A stretch of 64,000 nucleotides of DNA from Tigriopus japonicus (Eukaryota > Arthropoda > Copepoda > Harpacticoida > Harpacticidae): assembly GCA_010645155.1 (NCBI GenBank), contig CM021322.1, positions 10,951,474 through 11,015,473 on the forward strand, in the 5' to 3' direction. Every line of letters begins with the position of its first letter. Within the stretch, counting starts at the first letter, position 1. This document shows positions 1-13,000 of the stretch, piece after piece. Position numbers and translations under genes: made by a program. Below the pieces are notes generated by a model, which was not told where the DNA came from, searched no databases, and saw nothing but the letters and a program-made list of their open reading frames with translations.

Positions 1-3000
1 CCTTTTCACTCTTATCAAAAGCACGACATTTTGCAGTCCAAAAACAACCCCATAATACAACTATTAGCGCCTAAACTTTACGCAATACTTCAAATACAGC
101 CTTTTTTATCTTCTACCAATGGAAACATTAAAAGTGAATTTATGTTGTATCCATGAAATATTTTTTCAAAAATTCTTTTCTCGTAAGTTGTATGCGTAAC
201 TTTTTCGAAGTAAATTGAGACAAGAAAAGACATCGGTTTAAATACCACCATAAATACGATTGCCAAAACTTTCCAACCAAACTTCCCCCAAGAAAGTTCC
301 AATATTCTCTGTTTAGTTAATGATTACATTTTGGGTTGTAAACCAACTGTGTTGTTCAAAACAAAAACGGTGGCGAAACCCTATTATATACTCTTTCAAG
401 AGCTTACTACTTGGCACTAGATTATAAAAGCTAGCTAAGAGCGTCTTGCCCGAGCCAAAGTCATTTACAAAATGGGACTTGCCTCCATACTTTGGATGGA
501 AATTGATGTTGAAAAGGGAACAAGTTTGACGTACACTTCCATGGAACAAAAACACATCCTACCAAAGAGTCAGCTACATAGTCAGGATCCAGTAAATGCT
601 TGGAAGGCTCGAGTGGTTCCGCTGAATGGAACAGTATCAGTTTGTATTAGGAACCCAATCACGCTAGTCAAGTAATAGTCGATAACTGGCCTTGGAGGCT
701 TCTTGCACTTTGCGTGGTCTTTTTCGGATTCGTGTTGGTGGCCGAGAAAAATGGAATTTTCCATCTTCCCAGGTGGCTTATGAAATATTTATCAGCACTA
801 AAAGTTCCTAAAGTACAATTTGTCGGCAAAGGGGAAGACGCAATTCCCCTTTGGAACGATATAGACCAAAGTTGAGGTATTTCCCTTCAATGACTATTTT
901 CACGAGCTTATTAAAATGGAGATAACTTTTTGAATTATTTTTGTAATTTTCTGCAACAGTTTTCACCTTCTAGTTATCAATTCATGGATTGATTGCCAGA
1001 AATCAACATTGTTTCCATTTAAGCTTGGCCCCAAAAATAAGGATGTAACAGAAATGTTATTTCAGAAATTGGCCACAATTTCGGATAATTTATCAGCATT
1101 TTTTTAAAACCACTTTTGGGTTTAAAATTAGGTGCTGGAGACTCAACACCGAATAAACCCCAGTCACATATTTAGGTAAAAATAAAGGTATTTTTTATGT
1201 ACTTTTGACAAATACAATGACAAAATAGTACGATGAACGATGATAAAACATTTCATTCGATCCAAAAGTGCCAAGTTCGGAGATTTTCATTCATATGAAT
1301 GGGCTTTCTACTGAGTTGCTAAATACGTTCTGTACTTCAGAAAGTATCCTTATACGAGATGTACGTGGAGTTACAGTTGTTACAATATTTTATCAAAGTA
1401 AATAAGGATATCGTGATTTTAGCTTCATTTTGATGTTACCACATATCTATAATGTGTACTTCAACTTTAGAATAAGTCACCCTCTACAATGAGGTGCATA
1501 GAGGTTTATAGAGAGGCCATTTTCGTCATTTTGTCTGCCTTGCTTATTGCTCAAACTGGCCTAAGAAGTTGCGTGAAAAGGCAAATATTTCCGAAAAATA
1601 TCATGAAATACTTGCCCAAACAAGTAGATCATAGTGGAAGTGCGCAAGACATATTTTCAATGCCAAATCCTATAATTGCGTGAACTAATGCCTGTGAATG
1701 GAATTATCATCTTCATTGAGCACCTTAGTATAATTTGGGAGAAGCTAAGCGTAGACAGGAGGCCACATGGCCAAAAAACTAATGCTTTTCAAAAATTTGC
1801 CTTCTACAAATACGTTTGTTTGGGCAAGTTTCAACAAGTTGCTGATGATAAACGGCCCTTGCTGCCCAAAATGAAATTTCATAACCGGCCTGCTCCAGTA
1901 TCTCGACTCTGGGACCTCTGTGATGAGGTGCAAGAGAGTAGTAGGGAAACAGGAAAAAGGCAAAAGGCGCCGTTAACCAATTCAGGGTGATCAAATTCAA
2001 ACCTACAAAATGGAGAAGGAAAAACCCTCACCCTTGAAGATATCTGAACACTATTGTGACTAGCAAGAACAATGTTGGTTTTCTTGAAGAAAACAACTTT
2101 TCAAATGTGAACAAACGGCTGCACAATGAAATCAAAAAGAAACGCCAAACATCTGTAAGCTATGCACAAAAGGTAGAAGAGCCTACTACATACAAAGGGT
2201 CACTTAGTACTCGCATGGACTGCACGTCTAGAACTGCGAGAGTCTATAACACAAACTTTTTATCAGCAATGTTGCTTTGAACGTTCGAGGTAAAAGATTG
2301 TAGACACCCATCAAACGAGAAGGTCAAAATGTTAATACTTCTCGTTTTTGGTCGTAAAAAATATCAAAATTTCTGGAACTCTAGATCATGATGATCTTGT
2401 TCAATCTTTCCATTAAATGATAGCGTGAGAGCTAAACATTTCAAGTCTCAATGAGAAGGTCTTAATCTGTGATTAAATCCTCAATACATTAACCAATATA
2501 TTGAGAATATATGGTGGCTCTTGGCATATTAAGAAAACCAGCTTTCTTCCACAAAAATTGGAAACTTGTTCATAAAAGAAAATTAAAAATATTTACGCCG
2601 TTCAAAGGGCTCAGATTAATTTTCAATGCCGAAAAATGTTATTGCTCCAAATACACGAGTTTTAGTGTTCTTGAGTTAAAACAAAATAGTTACAGCCCTA
2701 CTTCCATCCACAAAAAAGTGACAAGCGACAAGTGTTTTCGGCAAAAGCTACGGTATGGAAATATTGCTTGTAAGCCGAGAAATTATCGTTAACGCAAACA
2801 AATGAAAAATAAGACATTCCATTGCTGCATATGACTATGAAATAGCCGAAACTTCAATAGATTCAGATTCTCGCAATGAAAATGTTCAGCCACAATAGCA
2901 AAAAATATATTTTACCTTTCGCCTTCTACCTTAACTCAAACCATGTACAAAGTTGTCTCAAGAAAGCTAGCTTTTGTTTTAGTTCGAACAAACCTCACTG

Positions 3001-3960
3001 AATCGATTTAAAAACTCTTGCACTCGAAAGCTAAGAACGAGAGTCTCTTTGTGGCTCCAATGTTTTGTTTGCCTTCGTTTCGTGCCCGAAAAGAGTAACA
3101 ATTACGACCTCATTTACTTGGCCTCTGATAATATCTGCAAAAGGGTTATTGTGTTGAAAGCGAATAGATGGAAAGGGACTCGAAAGCGAGATCCATACTC
3201 ATTTCCATCTCTCGGGTAACTACCATACAAACCTTGACAAAAATGTGTTCCAACCGCTCGGATCGCTTCAAAGAGATCATTTCCATGAGAAAAATATTCA
3301 TCTTCGTCCCTTTTGGTTGTGTCCATCCATCCATCCATCGGTTCCACAAGACCTTCAGTACATTCACCAATCTTGGAACTCCTCTAAGATGGTCCATTTC
3401 CTCTTAGTGGTCCAGTCCTTCAGTAGCACTGGTTCCCTTCTAAAAAAGGCGCGCGCTTCGACAATGTTTGGCCAAAAGAAAGCCGTGTTGGGCGAACCAG
3501 CGGGTTGTTCCATGGTTCCTCTATGGGGATCCTAAGCCCCTCCTGGTCCCTTTTATCTTTCCCTTTCTGTGTTCCTCGCTCTCGTTTCTCAGTGTCCCTA
3601 GTGAAGCTGACACACAGACAGACAGACAGACACACTGGCTCATTGTACACGAGTCTAAGCAAGGTTTTCATTTGGAACGCTGCCTCTTCAGAAGAAGGAT
3701 CCCAAGGAAGAAGTTGCTGATTTTGACTTGACCCTAAGTAGATTCCGAATGATGAGCACAAGGAACCTTCAACAGTGCTATTCATAGACCTGCTCAAGTC
3801 TGATTCATTCAAAAGAACCTTTGGCAATCAGGTAAGAGGGATCATTTATTTCCTAAGCACTGATCAGACCCAAAGTTCGTTAAGGGGATAGTAATTGTTG
3901 GTTTTGGAATAGACACGTTAGCAATTCCAATCGATTGATACCCAACAATGATCTGGCAAC
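1..3960. other. gene-free stretch, AT-rich, no recognised gene
   Basis: No open frame here has a recognisable family signature or convincing splice-linked neighbours. Minus-strand frames at about 90-302, 313-555 and 582-764 read like broken pieces of one coding region (hydrophobic, low repeat content) but shift frame repeatedly; I could not identify them. Short microsatellites are present: CCAT repeats at 3323-3339 and a CAGA/CACA tract at about 3610-3635. Confidence 0.6.
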
Positions 3961-4058
3961 CAGAACTGGTTCATTTTGGTTTTAGAGAACCAAAAAGAAC
4001 GTTACTGATTTGATTTTTGAGTTTGATATTGATTGATATTTAGGAAGGTTTTCATACA
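3961..4058 (+). repeat. dispersed direct repeat, copy A
   Basis: This segment matches 5074-5160 in the same orientation with a few substitutions and small gaps. The best conserved core is aaccaaaaagaacgttactg followed by tgat/tgatg and a run of TTGAT-rich sequence. No terminal inverted repeat or target duplication is visible, so the class is unknown. Confidence 0.6.
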
Positions 4059-5073
4059 AAATTCAACAAATAGATCACTCAAAAGTCCAACTCGTTGATA
4101 TATTGATAGATATTGATATCGTTCAGGTGCCCCAAGTCCAATATTTGGACAATTTGTAGCACACAAAAACAATTAAAAGTATACTTGCCTTAATTAATTG
4201 GTATCGAAAGTGAGATGTGATTAAACAATGAGCCAATCGTTTTCTGTCTAATCTTTGGAACCGGTGATGGACATTTGTTAGAAACAATGTGGTCTTTGAG
4301 CACTTTTTTCTTGCTTTTGACTCTCATTTTTTAAGGTTGTTTCGTTTCCTTCATCTCACAAAGACAAAACTTTATTTGCAGTTAAAAATCTCTTTTTTGA
4401 GAAGGATAGCGCTTAAAATGTCCAAAACCCAAGAACGAGTAAAGATTTACGATCCAATGGGTACAAATCGGAAAACTAGAATCACTTGCAAAGCTATTGC
4501 TTTTCATTCATTGCTTTTGTTGACTCAACGGAAAGAGTCTTTTCAGAAAAAATATCCGAAATTCCATTGCAGTCGTTCATGCCTGCAATTGTCGATATTG
4601 CAATGAAGAATCCAATTTTTAGGCAGACACTTGTAGTTTTGTTTCTCTTATAACGCACTTTTAGTCCAAATTTAGTGCAAACAGGACCTCCCGTTATGAA
4701 AATTCAGCTAGCAAATAGCAAAAGCGCTAAAAATATATCAAATATATTATAACAAACTTTTTGAGGATCGGAGACTCATTTTCGCCAAAATAATTGATAA
4801 GGCTAATTCGGAACTTCTGGATTTTTAGGGATATTTGTACGATTTAAAAGATGGCCTTCATGTTCAACCACGGATTAACACATTAAATGGCGAAATAGCA
4901 TATTGACAGGGGAATGTACGTTGGCTGAAAGTTAATATATTAGATAATAACTCAATCATTTCTTGTCTGAAAGCAAGAAATTCAGGTTAGAACTGTTTTT
5001 TGTCTCAAAACCACATTCGTGAATGTTTAACAAAATGTGATAGACCTCACAAAACGTTTCATTTCAAAGAAAT
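4059..5073. other. non-coding spacer between the two direct-repeat copies
   Basis: AT-rich sequence with only short open frames (the longest about 100 codons at 4289-4606, without family signature). I see no further structure. Confidence 0.5.
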
Positions 5074-5160
5074 CAGAACTGATTTTGGTTTTAGGAAACC
5101 AAAAAGAACGTTACTGACTTGATGTTTAGGCTTGATTTTGAAATTTAAGGAGGTCTTTAG
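5074..5160 (+). repeat. dispersed direct repeat, copy B
   Basis: Second copy of the repeat at 3961-4058, about 1.1 kb downstream. Relative to copy A it lacks four bases near its start and has small gaps in the TTGAT-rich tail. It ends shortly before the TA-flanked MITE at 5256. Confidence 0.6.
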
Positions 5161-5255
5161 TCAATCCCTTACTTAAATTAGAAAATTCATTTTGTAAACC
5201 TGAGTAAAGTGACCAAATGGAGAATGTTTACCACAAAACATATTTTCTCCATTTA

Positions 5256-5650
5256 CCGGGTGTTTCAAAAGAAACGGAACACCTAATTCCATGGTCAATA
5301 ACTCATGATTGAAACCATGTATGAACCTCACCTTTATTGGATAGAATTGGCCAAACACTTGACTTGAAAAGTCAGAAAAAGCAATTTCACCCAATTTCAA
5401 TATTTAAGCGACGACGATTTTTTCCCTGAAGGGCCTTTTACGAAAACAGAGCGTTCGTGACTCCGATTTTTTTCTCTCTTCAGAAATTTGGCTAAAATCA
5501 AAAATAAGGCGACAAAAAGAGAATAACAACTTGTGTATCTTAAGAATTGTTATCTGCGGCATCTTTTTGATCTCTATACATTTTTTGTGAGATCAACCAT
5601 TTCCGAGTTACGGACATGGTTTGCCGTTCCGTTTCTTATGCATCACCCGG
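5256..5650. mobile_element. Tc1/mariner-type MITE, 395 bp
   Basis: The ends are inverted repeats: the left end begins CCGGGTG and carries AAGAAACGGAAC, and the right end is its complement (GTTCCGTTTCTT ... CACCCGG), about 26 bp with a few mismatches. It is flanked on both sides by TA (5254-5255 and 5651-5652), the target duplication of the Tc1/mariner superfamily. There is no transposase inside, so it is non-autonomous. An 88-codon minus frame across the left end only reflects the repeat. Confidence 0.8.
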
Positions 5651-6547
5651 TAATGTCACACGAAGATCAAACAGGATTTGACGAATAATAAAATAGTAAT
5701 TTCTAATCCTTATGAGCTCTAGATCTAAAGCTCTATGCAACAACTCTCATTCCATCATAATTTTCTATTCCAATGGATTTTGGGACATTATAAGTGGTAA
5801 TGGCTTAAGGAGGATTAACTCACTTTGTGAGTTTCTCAAAAACAAAGGACACAGAATCTGTTAGCTTGCGAACCCTAGTTTTTCACTGACATTTGTCCTA
5901 CTTGTTTTGCTAAAACCCTTTAGATTAGGTCACCACTCAAGGGCTCACAGATCCTTTTCAAAGTAACTTCTTGTCCTTTGTAGCCTCAAAATATGCCTTT
6001 TCTCCATGGAACTATTAGATCAAAGGTCTCAAAGGTCGGGCTGTTGTAATTAAGCCACATTCGCAGTTTTGTCCTCCATCTGATATCAAAGGCTGATAAC
6101 GAGATTAGATAAGGTGCTCCCAAGATTGGTATCCGATCTGAAGTCCGTGGACGTAATCTGGTCCATTTGTTGAGTGGACTTGGGAAATTCCCCCGACTCT
6201 CCAGAGTTCGCAATATTGAGTTAACAAGAACTTCAAATATGGCCGTGGGACTCCTTGGTATGGGGTCGGTAAACACAATCGATAGTTGGGTTTCTCTCAG
6301 AGAACCAAACCACCTTTCCCACACAAAACTTTTGGAGTAAACTGACCTTAACATTAGGACGTTGATAACAATCGGAATTTAGAACTTTTGAACGATCGAA
6401 CCATATCTCAATTTGTCATGTGAAATTTGAATAATTTGCAAAGAAATTTGGTTGCTAAATGCGCTAATTTAAGGAGTTTCAGTTTAAAATGAGCAAGCTC
6501 AAGTGTCATCTTAGCACAAACATAAACTGTCTTTTAATTTTAACGCA

Positions 6548-6816
6548 GCTTGTAGGTCGGTTATTGAGGTAGTTTTGAAGTATTGTAGAAGTATATCTAG
6601 AAACACAAAAGACGCATATGAGGCAAAGTAGAAATAACCATGCTTGATAAAGTTTCACAACATAAGCTGCGATTGAAAAACGCAGCTTATGTAGTAAAAC
6701 TTGATCGAGCATGGGTATTTCTACTCCACCTCATATGCTTCTTTTGTATTTCTTCTATGCTTCTAGATATGCTTCTCCTATACTTCAAAACTACCTCAAA
6801 AACCGACCTTGTAGCT
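6548..6816. repeat. snapback (inverted) repeat 1
   Basis: Two arms of about 125 bp (6548-6672 and 6680-6816) are reverse complements of each other with small gaps, separated by only a 7-9 nt loop. The apex is ataagctgcg / cgcagcttat. Because the arms mirror each other, both strands read similar short peptides, which are artefacts of the palindrome and not genes. No clear target duplication was found. Confidence 0.8.
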
Positions 6817-6846
6817 CGGATATTATTACTGCCCTTATTCATATAG

Positions 6847-6983
6847 CTCGAGTATAACAAAGAAAAGTATAAATAGCCATTCTTGAGTATTGTTACTGTT
6901 CATAAGGTGCGTTTAATAGGCACCTTATGTACTAAGACTATGCTCGAAAATGGTTATTTATAATATACTTTGGTATATTCGAA
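6847..6983. repeat. snapback (inverted) repeat 2, related to repeat 1
   Basis: Arms of about 60 bp mirror each other around the loop gtttaatag near 6911-6919 (apex cataaggtgc / gcaccttatg). The apex resembles that of the repeat at 6548-6816 (CATAAGSTGC), which begins just 30 bp upstream, so the two look like members of one foldback family in tandem. Confidence 0.75.
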
Positions 6984-9900
6984 TTAGTGCTCTTAACATC
7001 CGAATTTGTGTACTGAGAAAATGCTTCAGATTTGGTTATTTTGACGATGCTTTAGTATAATCGAACAAATTCAGTTAACTTACCCAAAAGAAACAAAAGG
7101 AATGTTCTATTTGTGAGTTGAAATGTGACTAAATTTCCCTACAAGGACCCCCATAAACCATGGTTATGTATTCAAATATTTTTTTCTGAGCCAGTTTTTG
7201 TGTGATTCTTCACAAATATCTGCTTGTTACCTCTTTTTCTCAAATATTTAAACACATACAAGGCTTTAAATGAACTTTTATTCGCCAGAACAATTCAAAG
7301 GGTCTATAAAGAGGCAAACCATCTCAAAGCAAACTTGCTCTTGAATCAGTTTCTCATGTGCACAGTCGCGTTCTGTAAATTAGCCCATGTCTTATTATTA
7401 TGGACAATGAATGCCTTTGGGGAGGGAGACCCAATGGATTTGTTTGCTTTTCCTCAAAGCCTTCAACATGCACAAAGATGGGCGTACATATTACATACTC
7501 GTCAAAGTTCTGGCACAAGTGGTCCCTAGCTCGAGATCTCGTTAATGGAAATGTCGAATCCACTCATGAGTCTACATTTATGAGCGTACCATTGTGGATG
7601 ATTATGCTTATTCGAATCCTCCCAGCTTGAAGGGTTTCTTTTAGATTTGTTTTTTGAGCTCGCTAGAGGTCCCACTTGGGCCTCATGGACCCCAGTTCAG
7701 CCATTTTTATTGAGATAAAAAACGAAGCGTGTCAGTTGGTCCATTCGGGATTTTCTGCAAAAGGAAAATGTGTATGGCGAATCCAATTGGGAGCGTGTGT
7801 TCCAAATACCTTCAAATTCCGCCATCTCTGACAATCCCTGACAAATTGGACTACCTAGATTCACAAATAAACCTTCAGCTTCGATAGCTTTTTGGAAAGG
7901 TTCCGTTCCATTTGGCCTTCTTTGTGGACTTTTGGACCACTATGTTTTTGGCAGTCCAAGAAGAACTTCAGTTTTGATTGGCGAGACAAGCATGTTTCGG
8001 GAGATCGACCCCAGAGAGTTGAAACATGACATTGTTCGTTTTTCGGTCCTCCTCTGTTCTCAATCAGATCCAGATTGCCAGAGGACCAATCGTTCTAGTA
8101 GTTGGAACATAAGGCTTTTTTGGCAGCCTGATCCCGAGTTCCCAACAAGCAATGGCCCTTTAAATTGGATAGAAATTGGGACGAGTTTCCAATCCTTCAG
8201 AAAGAGAGAGTGGAACTACAGTTACTTTAATCGAACACGGAGGACCCATCCAAGCACTATTTCCACTTGGAACATCTGATGAAAAGATGACCAAAGGACG
8301 ATGGTCCGTTTTACGAGTGTTCGCTCTCCAATTCATCTGAGGCGTGTAATTGAATGGTTGGTCACTTCTTCGAAACTGTGCTTGCACAACGACCACACCA
8401 TCCTATCATCCAGACACAGATCGTATTGGATCTATTTTCAGAGTGTTCCCACAGATTTGGACACCCTCAGCACTTTCAAACTTCGAAGGCTGAAACGTTG
8501 TTGGCCTTGGTCTGATCGATAAATCAGTTCGCTAAAACCATATTACGTCCATGGGATCATGAGCCTCTCGTTGCCACCAAGTCTAAGTTGGCACAACCCA
8601 ACAGCAAAGAGGATGTAAATAATCTGCAACTGGCTCTAAACATGGATCTTTTGGAGGGAGAAGAAGCCAAGAGCTGTAAATGACTGGGCGAGAGACCCAG
8701 ATTCCCAGATCGTTTACCCTACTCCTCTTAAATGTGTTCCTCCTTTTGCAAGTTTCCCTTTTCCCAATAAGCGAATAAGGCTCGCCTTTTACAAAGCCCC
8801 CTATATATATTTGTACTCTGTAGAAGGGAGTTTGCTAATGGCTTTGGACTTTGGACCAGCCCCGACATGTATCTATAGTAGTGCCTAAAATAAGAATTTA
8901 TAATTCTTTGCTTGATTTTACTGGGGGTTCCCATAGATGAGGCACGGTTCCATTTTATTGTTTTACCGCCCCAGGGCACAAACAATGTGGTCTTTGTGAT
9001 CCAGAACAACAGATATCCAAGACCATTGTAGAGTCCCTTGCTTAGTAATAGGGACGTTTATGGCCCTGGTTCTCACATTCTTTGCATTTCTTTCGAGTTT
9101 CATTGCTATTCAGAGCAGTTCCATGTCCAATGTTGTGAATTAAACGGGGAACAAGAAAATAGGGCGTCGAACTGACATTTTCATATCCAACCATCTTTGG
9201 ATCTGATTCGATGAGGGGTTGGTAGGTGCTTATCACACGTTAGCACACTTCACATGTTGTACATTCATGCATCCGTAAGGTAACCAGATCGCTATCGGTG
9301 CTTATCAGAGGGTGAGAACAAGAGTATTGTACTTACGTAGGTTTGTGTGAAGAGATAAGAGATTCGGCACAGCAATCGTCTGTACTCAATAATCTTTTCG
9401 ACTATGGCCAACTTGTTCACTTGCCCATGAAAGGCCCTCCATTTCTTTCTTTTATCGAATCCGCCAGTTACAAAAGGAAAATGTATTCAGACCATGGTAA
9501 GGGAGCTTCTATTCGACAATATTGATAAAATTATTGAGTATTTAAAAAGTGGAAACAACAATGTGTCCTCGGTTTTCTTGTCAAGACATTGTGAAGGCTC
9601 CTTGAAGGAACCGTTTTCCTTAGAATGGAACGTCCCAAATATTGTGTATACACCTCGCGTCTTGCAATGGTCCAGTTTTCCTCAATCCCAACTTTGCTGA
9701 GGTTGGTAAAGACGGAGTTAGCACAAAAAAGAGCATGGTAGCAATCCTATGAGATAGGATATAAAACGTGTCTGAAGGCAATCTTGGGACAACGGTCCAC
9801 CCTGGACCATTTTCTTTCCTATGTAATTGAACAGGGCAACGTTTGGTGGATTAATGAGCTACTCGCCAAATCAGAGCAAGGTCCTCAGATAATGATACAA

Positions 9901-10072
9901 AGCATCTTTGTTCCGTTTCAGATCAGTTCCTTCAGACATCGTAATGATGGTGGCATCTCTACAAATCCCACAACCCAAGTGTAATAAAGATTTTTACTCG
10001 CATTCGACACACGCAAAGGTCGGACATTGATGCTGCCAGTAACCATCGTGTGTCTAAAGAACCACCAACACG
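6984..10072. other. gene-free stretch upstream of the fucosyltransferase
   Basis: No conserved coding signal. Open frames of 60-115 codons overlap on both strands with no shared features. The last part must hold the 5' UTR and promoter of the fucosyltransferase. A TATAAAA at 9760-9766 is the only TATA-like motif I noticed there, about 310 bp before the ATG, and could be chance. Confidence 0.5.
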
Positions 10073-13000
10073 ATGCCTCGTGTGTCCATCCGTCGGGTGT
10101 TCATGTATCTTCTTGCCATTGCCACAGTGGTTCTGGTGAGCTTGAACATTCATCAGACCCTGACGGGACACAATTCTTGGCCCGGGTTATCGGGTCCAGG
10201 AGTATCGGGATCAGGACCAGGTGGGACCGGGTCTCAATTGGTCGCCATGTGGGTCCAACAAGGTGGCGATGCCAACACCGCCGATATCAAAACGGACATT
10301 CTCCTTGGACATGAAGGAACAGTGAGTGGGGTCGTCAAACAAGACGACCATCCAGTACCGGTGAACACAAGTGAGGCTTTGACCCTTCGCATCAAGCCTT
10401 GGCATTCCGGACGCAAATTGGATCTCAGTCCACTGGACCCTAGTGATATGTCAATCCCCGAGCCCCATGAACGACCTTGGTTCATGGCTGGAGGCAAGGT
10501 CCAACCAAAACAGTGCGTATTGGACCCAGTCACTCAAAAGCGGGTAGCTACCATTTTGCCGGAAGATGCTAACAAATCCAATGATCGGATTCTAGACCAA
10601 CTCATGTTCTACCCACCCAAAGGATACATTCCTGAGAACCTTGAGGATACGTCCACACCCCTCAAGAAGATCCTCCTTTGGAACGGGATCAGCTCGTGGG
10701 GTGGAACCCGACCGGGACGTGGGGTCTTCTTGAAGCAGGAATGTCCCGTGAATTCATGTGCGATAACGACCTCGCGGACGGACTCATTGAGTGCCGATTT
10801 AGTCTTATTCAAGGACCATTTCACCATGCCCACCTACCAACGGCCTTTGAACCAACTGTGGATGATGTACATGCTCGAGTGTCCCCTTCACACGCAGATG
10901 TTCAAAAGCAAGGATGTGTTTAATTGGACCTCCACATACCGATCCGACTCAACCATTGTGGCTCCGTATGAGCGATGGTTGTACCATAACGAGAACGTTC
11001 GGGCCAAAGTGCAGCCCAAGAACTACGCAGCCAATAAAACCCGGACAGTGGCATGGTTTGTGTCGAATTGTGGGGCTCGGAATGGTCGTCTCGATTATGC
11101 CAAACAACTCCAGAAATACATTCAAGTCGACATTTATGGGAGTTGTGGCTCGAAACGATGTCCTCGCTCTCAATCTAAGAATTGCTTCGAAATGCTCAAC
11201 AAAGAGTACAAGTTCTATTTGGCCTTTGAGAACTCAAATTGTCAGGATTACATCACGGAGAAGTTCTTCGTGAACGGACTTGGGTAAGTCGAATGGGTTT
11301 GATCCCTCTCAATTACGAAAGTCAACTTTGAGCCTACTCCCCCTGTCCTCTTCTCCAAACAATAAATCGTAACAACAAAAAAGACCATAACCAACGTTTG
11401 GGTCGTTGTCCCATTAGCTATTCAGAGAAAGTCTGTTAACTTACTACATAACTTGTGAAGGAAAACAAGCATGCCTTGCTCTCATTTCGAACTCAGGCTC
11501 AGGCCTTTGAAAGGCCACAATCAATACGGATGGTTCAGATTCTGGCATAGAAACTAGTTGAGAGCTGAGCCTCTCTCATGGATCTGAAACCACAACAATG
11601 GAGAATATTCGACATAACGAGCAAGAATGGTTTTGTTTTCCCCAAAATCTCACCGCAAGTAATTGTAGGAGTAGCAGCAACTTATTGGTTGGTTGGTTGG
11701 CTTTCTTGGAACACAGAGAATTAGTTCAAATATTTGAAAGTCCTCCCATAATTCCCAAACTTCCTGACGTGAAGGCCAAACAAACTTATGGGGTTCCTTT
11801 CACATGCACAAACAATGAACAAGGAAAAGCTCTACATTCGCAAAAGGCTTCGAAGTGCACAATGGCGAAATCTTAAAATTTTGAATTGAGTTCAGAACAA
11901 AGTTTTTGAGCTTAATGCAATAACGTCAGAAGCTTGCTTGAGACAAAATACGAGATTAAGGACATTGAGGTTTGTTCCCACCTTTTAGTCAAATTTGGTC
12001 ATAAAAAAGCAAACATGCATTAAAGATTTTCATGGTGAATAAAACGGCTGGGAAGATTTAACCCTTGTTTCTGCACTCGGAAAAAAAAAATCACAAAATC
12101 GAGCAACGACACAATAATGCTTCATAGAGTTATTAAATTGTTGCACAAAACGCTGAAGTTGTGAAGAGACTTTCAATTAGCTTTATGAAATATTTCAGAT
12201 TCTTAAGCTATATTAAGAGCTAAAATGAAAAATGTCATTTGGATTTTTCTCTCATAACTGCTCATTTTATCCTTGTGCAATGGTCATAATCTGAATTTTC
12301 ATGATTTTAAGTGGTTTTTCCTGCTGTTGGCTCCTATGATATATGAATTAAAGGCGATGTTATTGCCCCACATACCAGGACATGTACGGCACGCTTCTGA
12401 CTAGGGCATGAGAATTTACCCAGAGCTTCAACACTGACAAATGGTGCTCTCGTCCAATCTCCACGGTGTTTTTAAAACACTACACAATCTTTTTATGTTC
12501 GCGGACGCAAAGTAAAGAACAATTTTACTTATCTCTTTCACACCCATGCATTCATTGCTAACGCATGGCCAGACCACAAAGCTTCATCCATCAACCACAC
12601 AGGATCCTTTCTTTTCATTTCTTATCCTTAACAACGAGTTTATGTCCTGTACGTACTGTTTTGTTGTTGTTGTTCCTTTTGTTCCCACAAAAACGTCCTT
12701 GGTCCAAAAACCAACCAACAGAGTTTCAATTCATTTCTGACCGTTTTTCCTTTCGCCAGAAGCACTTTTGCCGTAATGAAAGGTTGTTCATTTGAAATTT
12801 TGCTGGGATATGCTTCAAAAAAGAGCTTGAAGGTTAACGGATGGAGATTGGAGACCGGGGAAAGGTTGCTTGCTCAAGAGATAAATGGTCTTTGTCTGAC
12901 GTTGAGAGTGCTAGAAGTGCTTGAAAGCAATCAAAGGCCGAAAGACCTTCGTTAGCCAAAGGTTTATTCAGGGCATCAAAGAATCTAAAAAACACTCACA

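Noticed and set aside
3420..3827. 135-codon minus-strand frame
   Set aside because: Its composition follows the CAGA/CACA microsatellite (CLSVCLCVS) and it has no family signature.
6506..6846. Two similar 68-codon frames on opposite strands
   Set aside because: They are mirror readings of the snapback repeat, not a duplicated gene.
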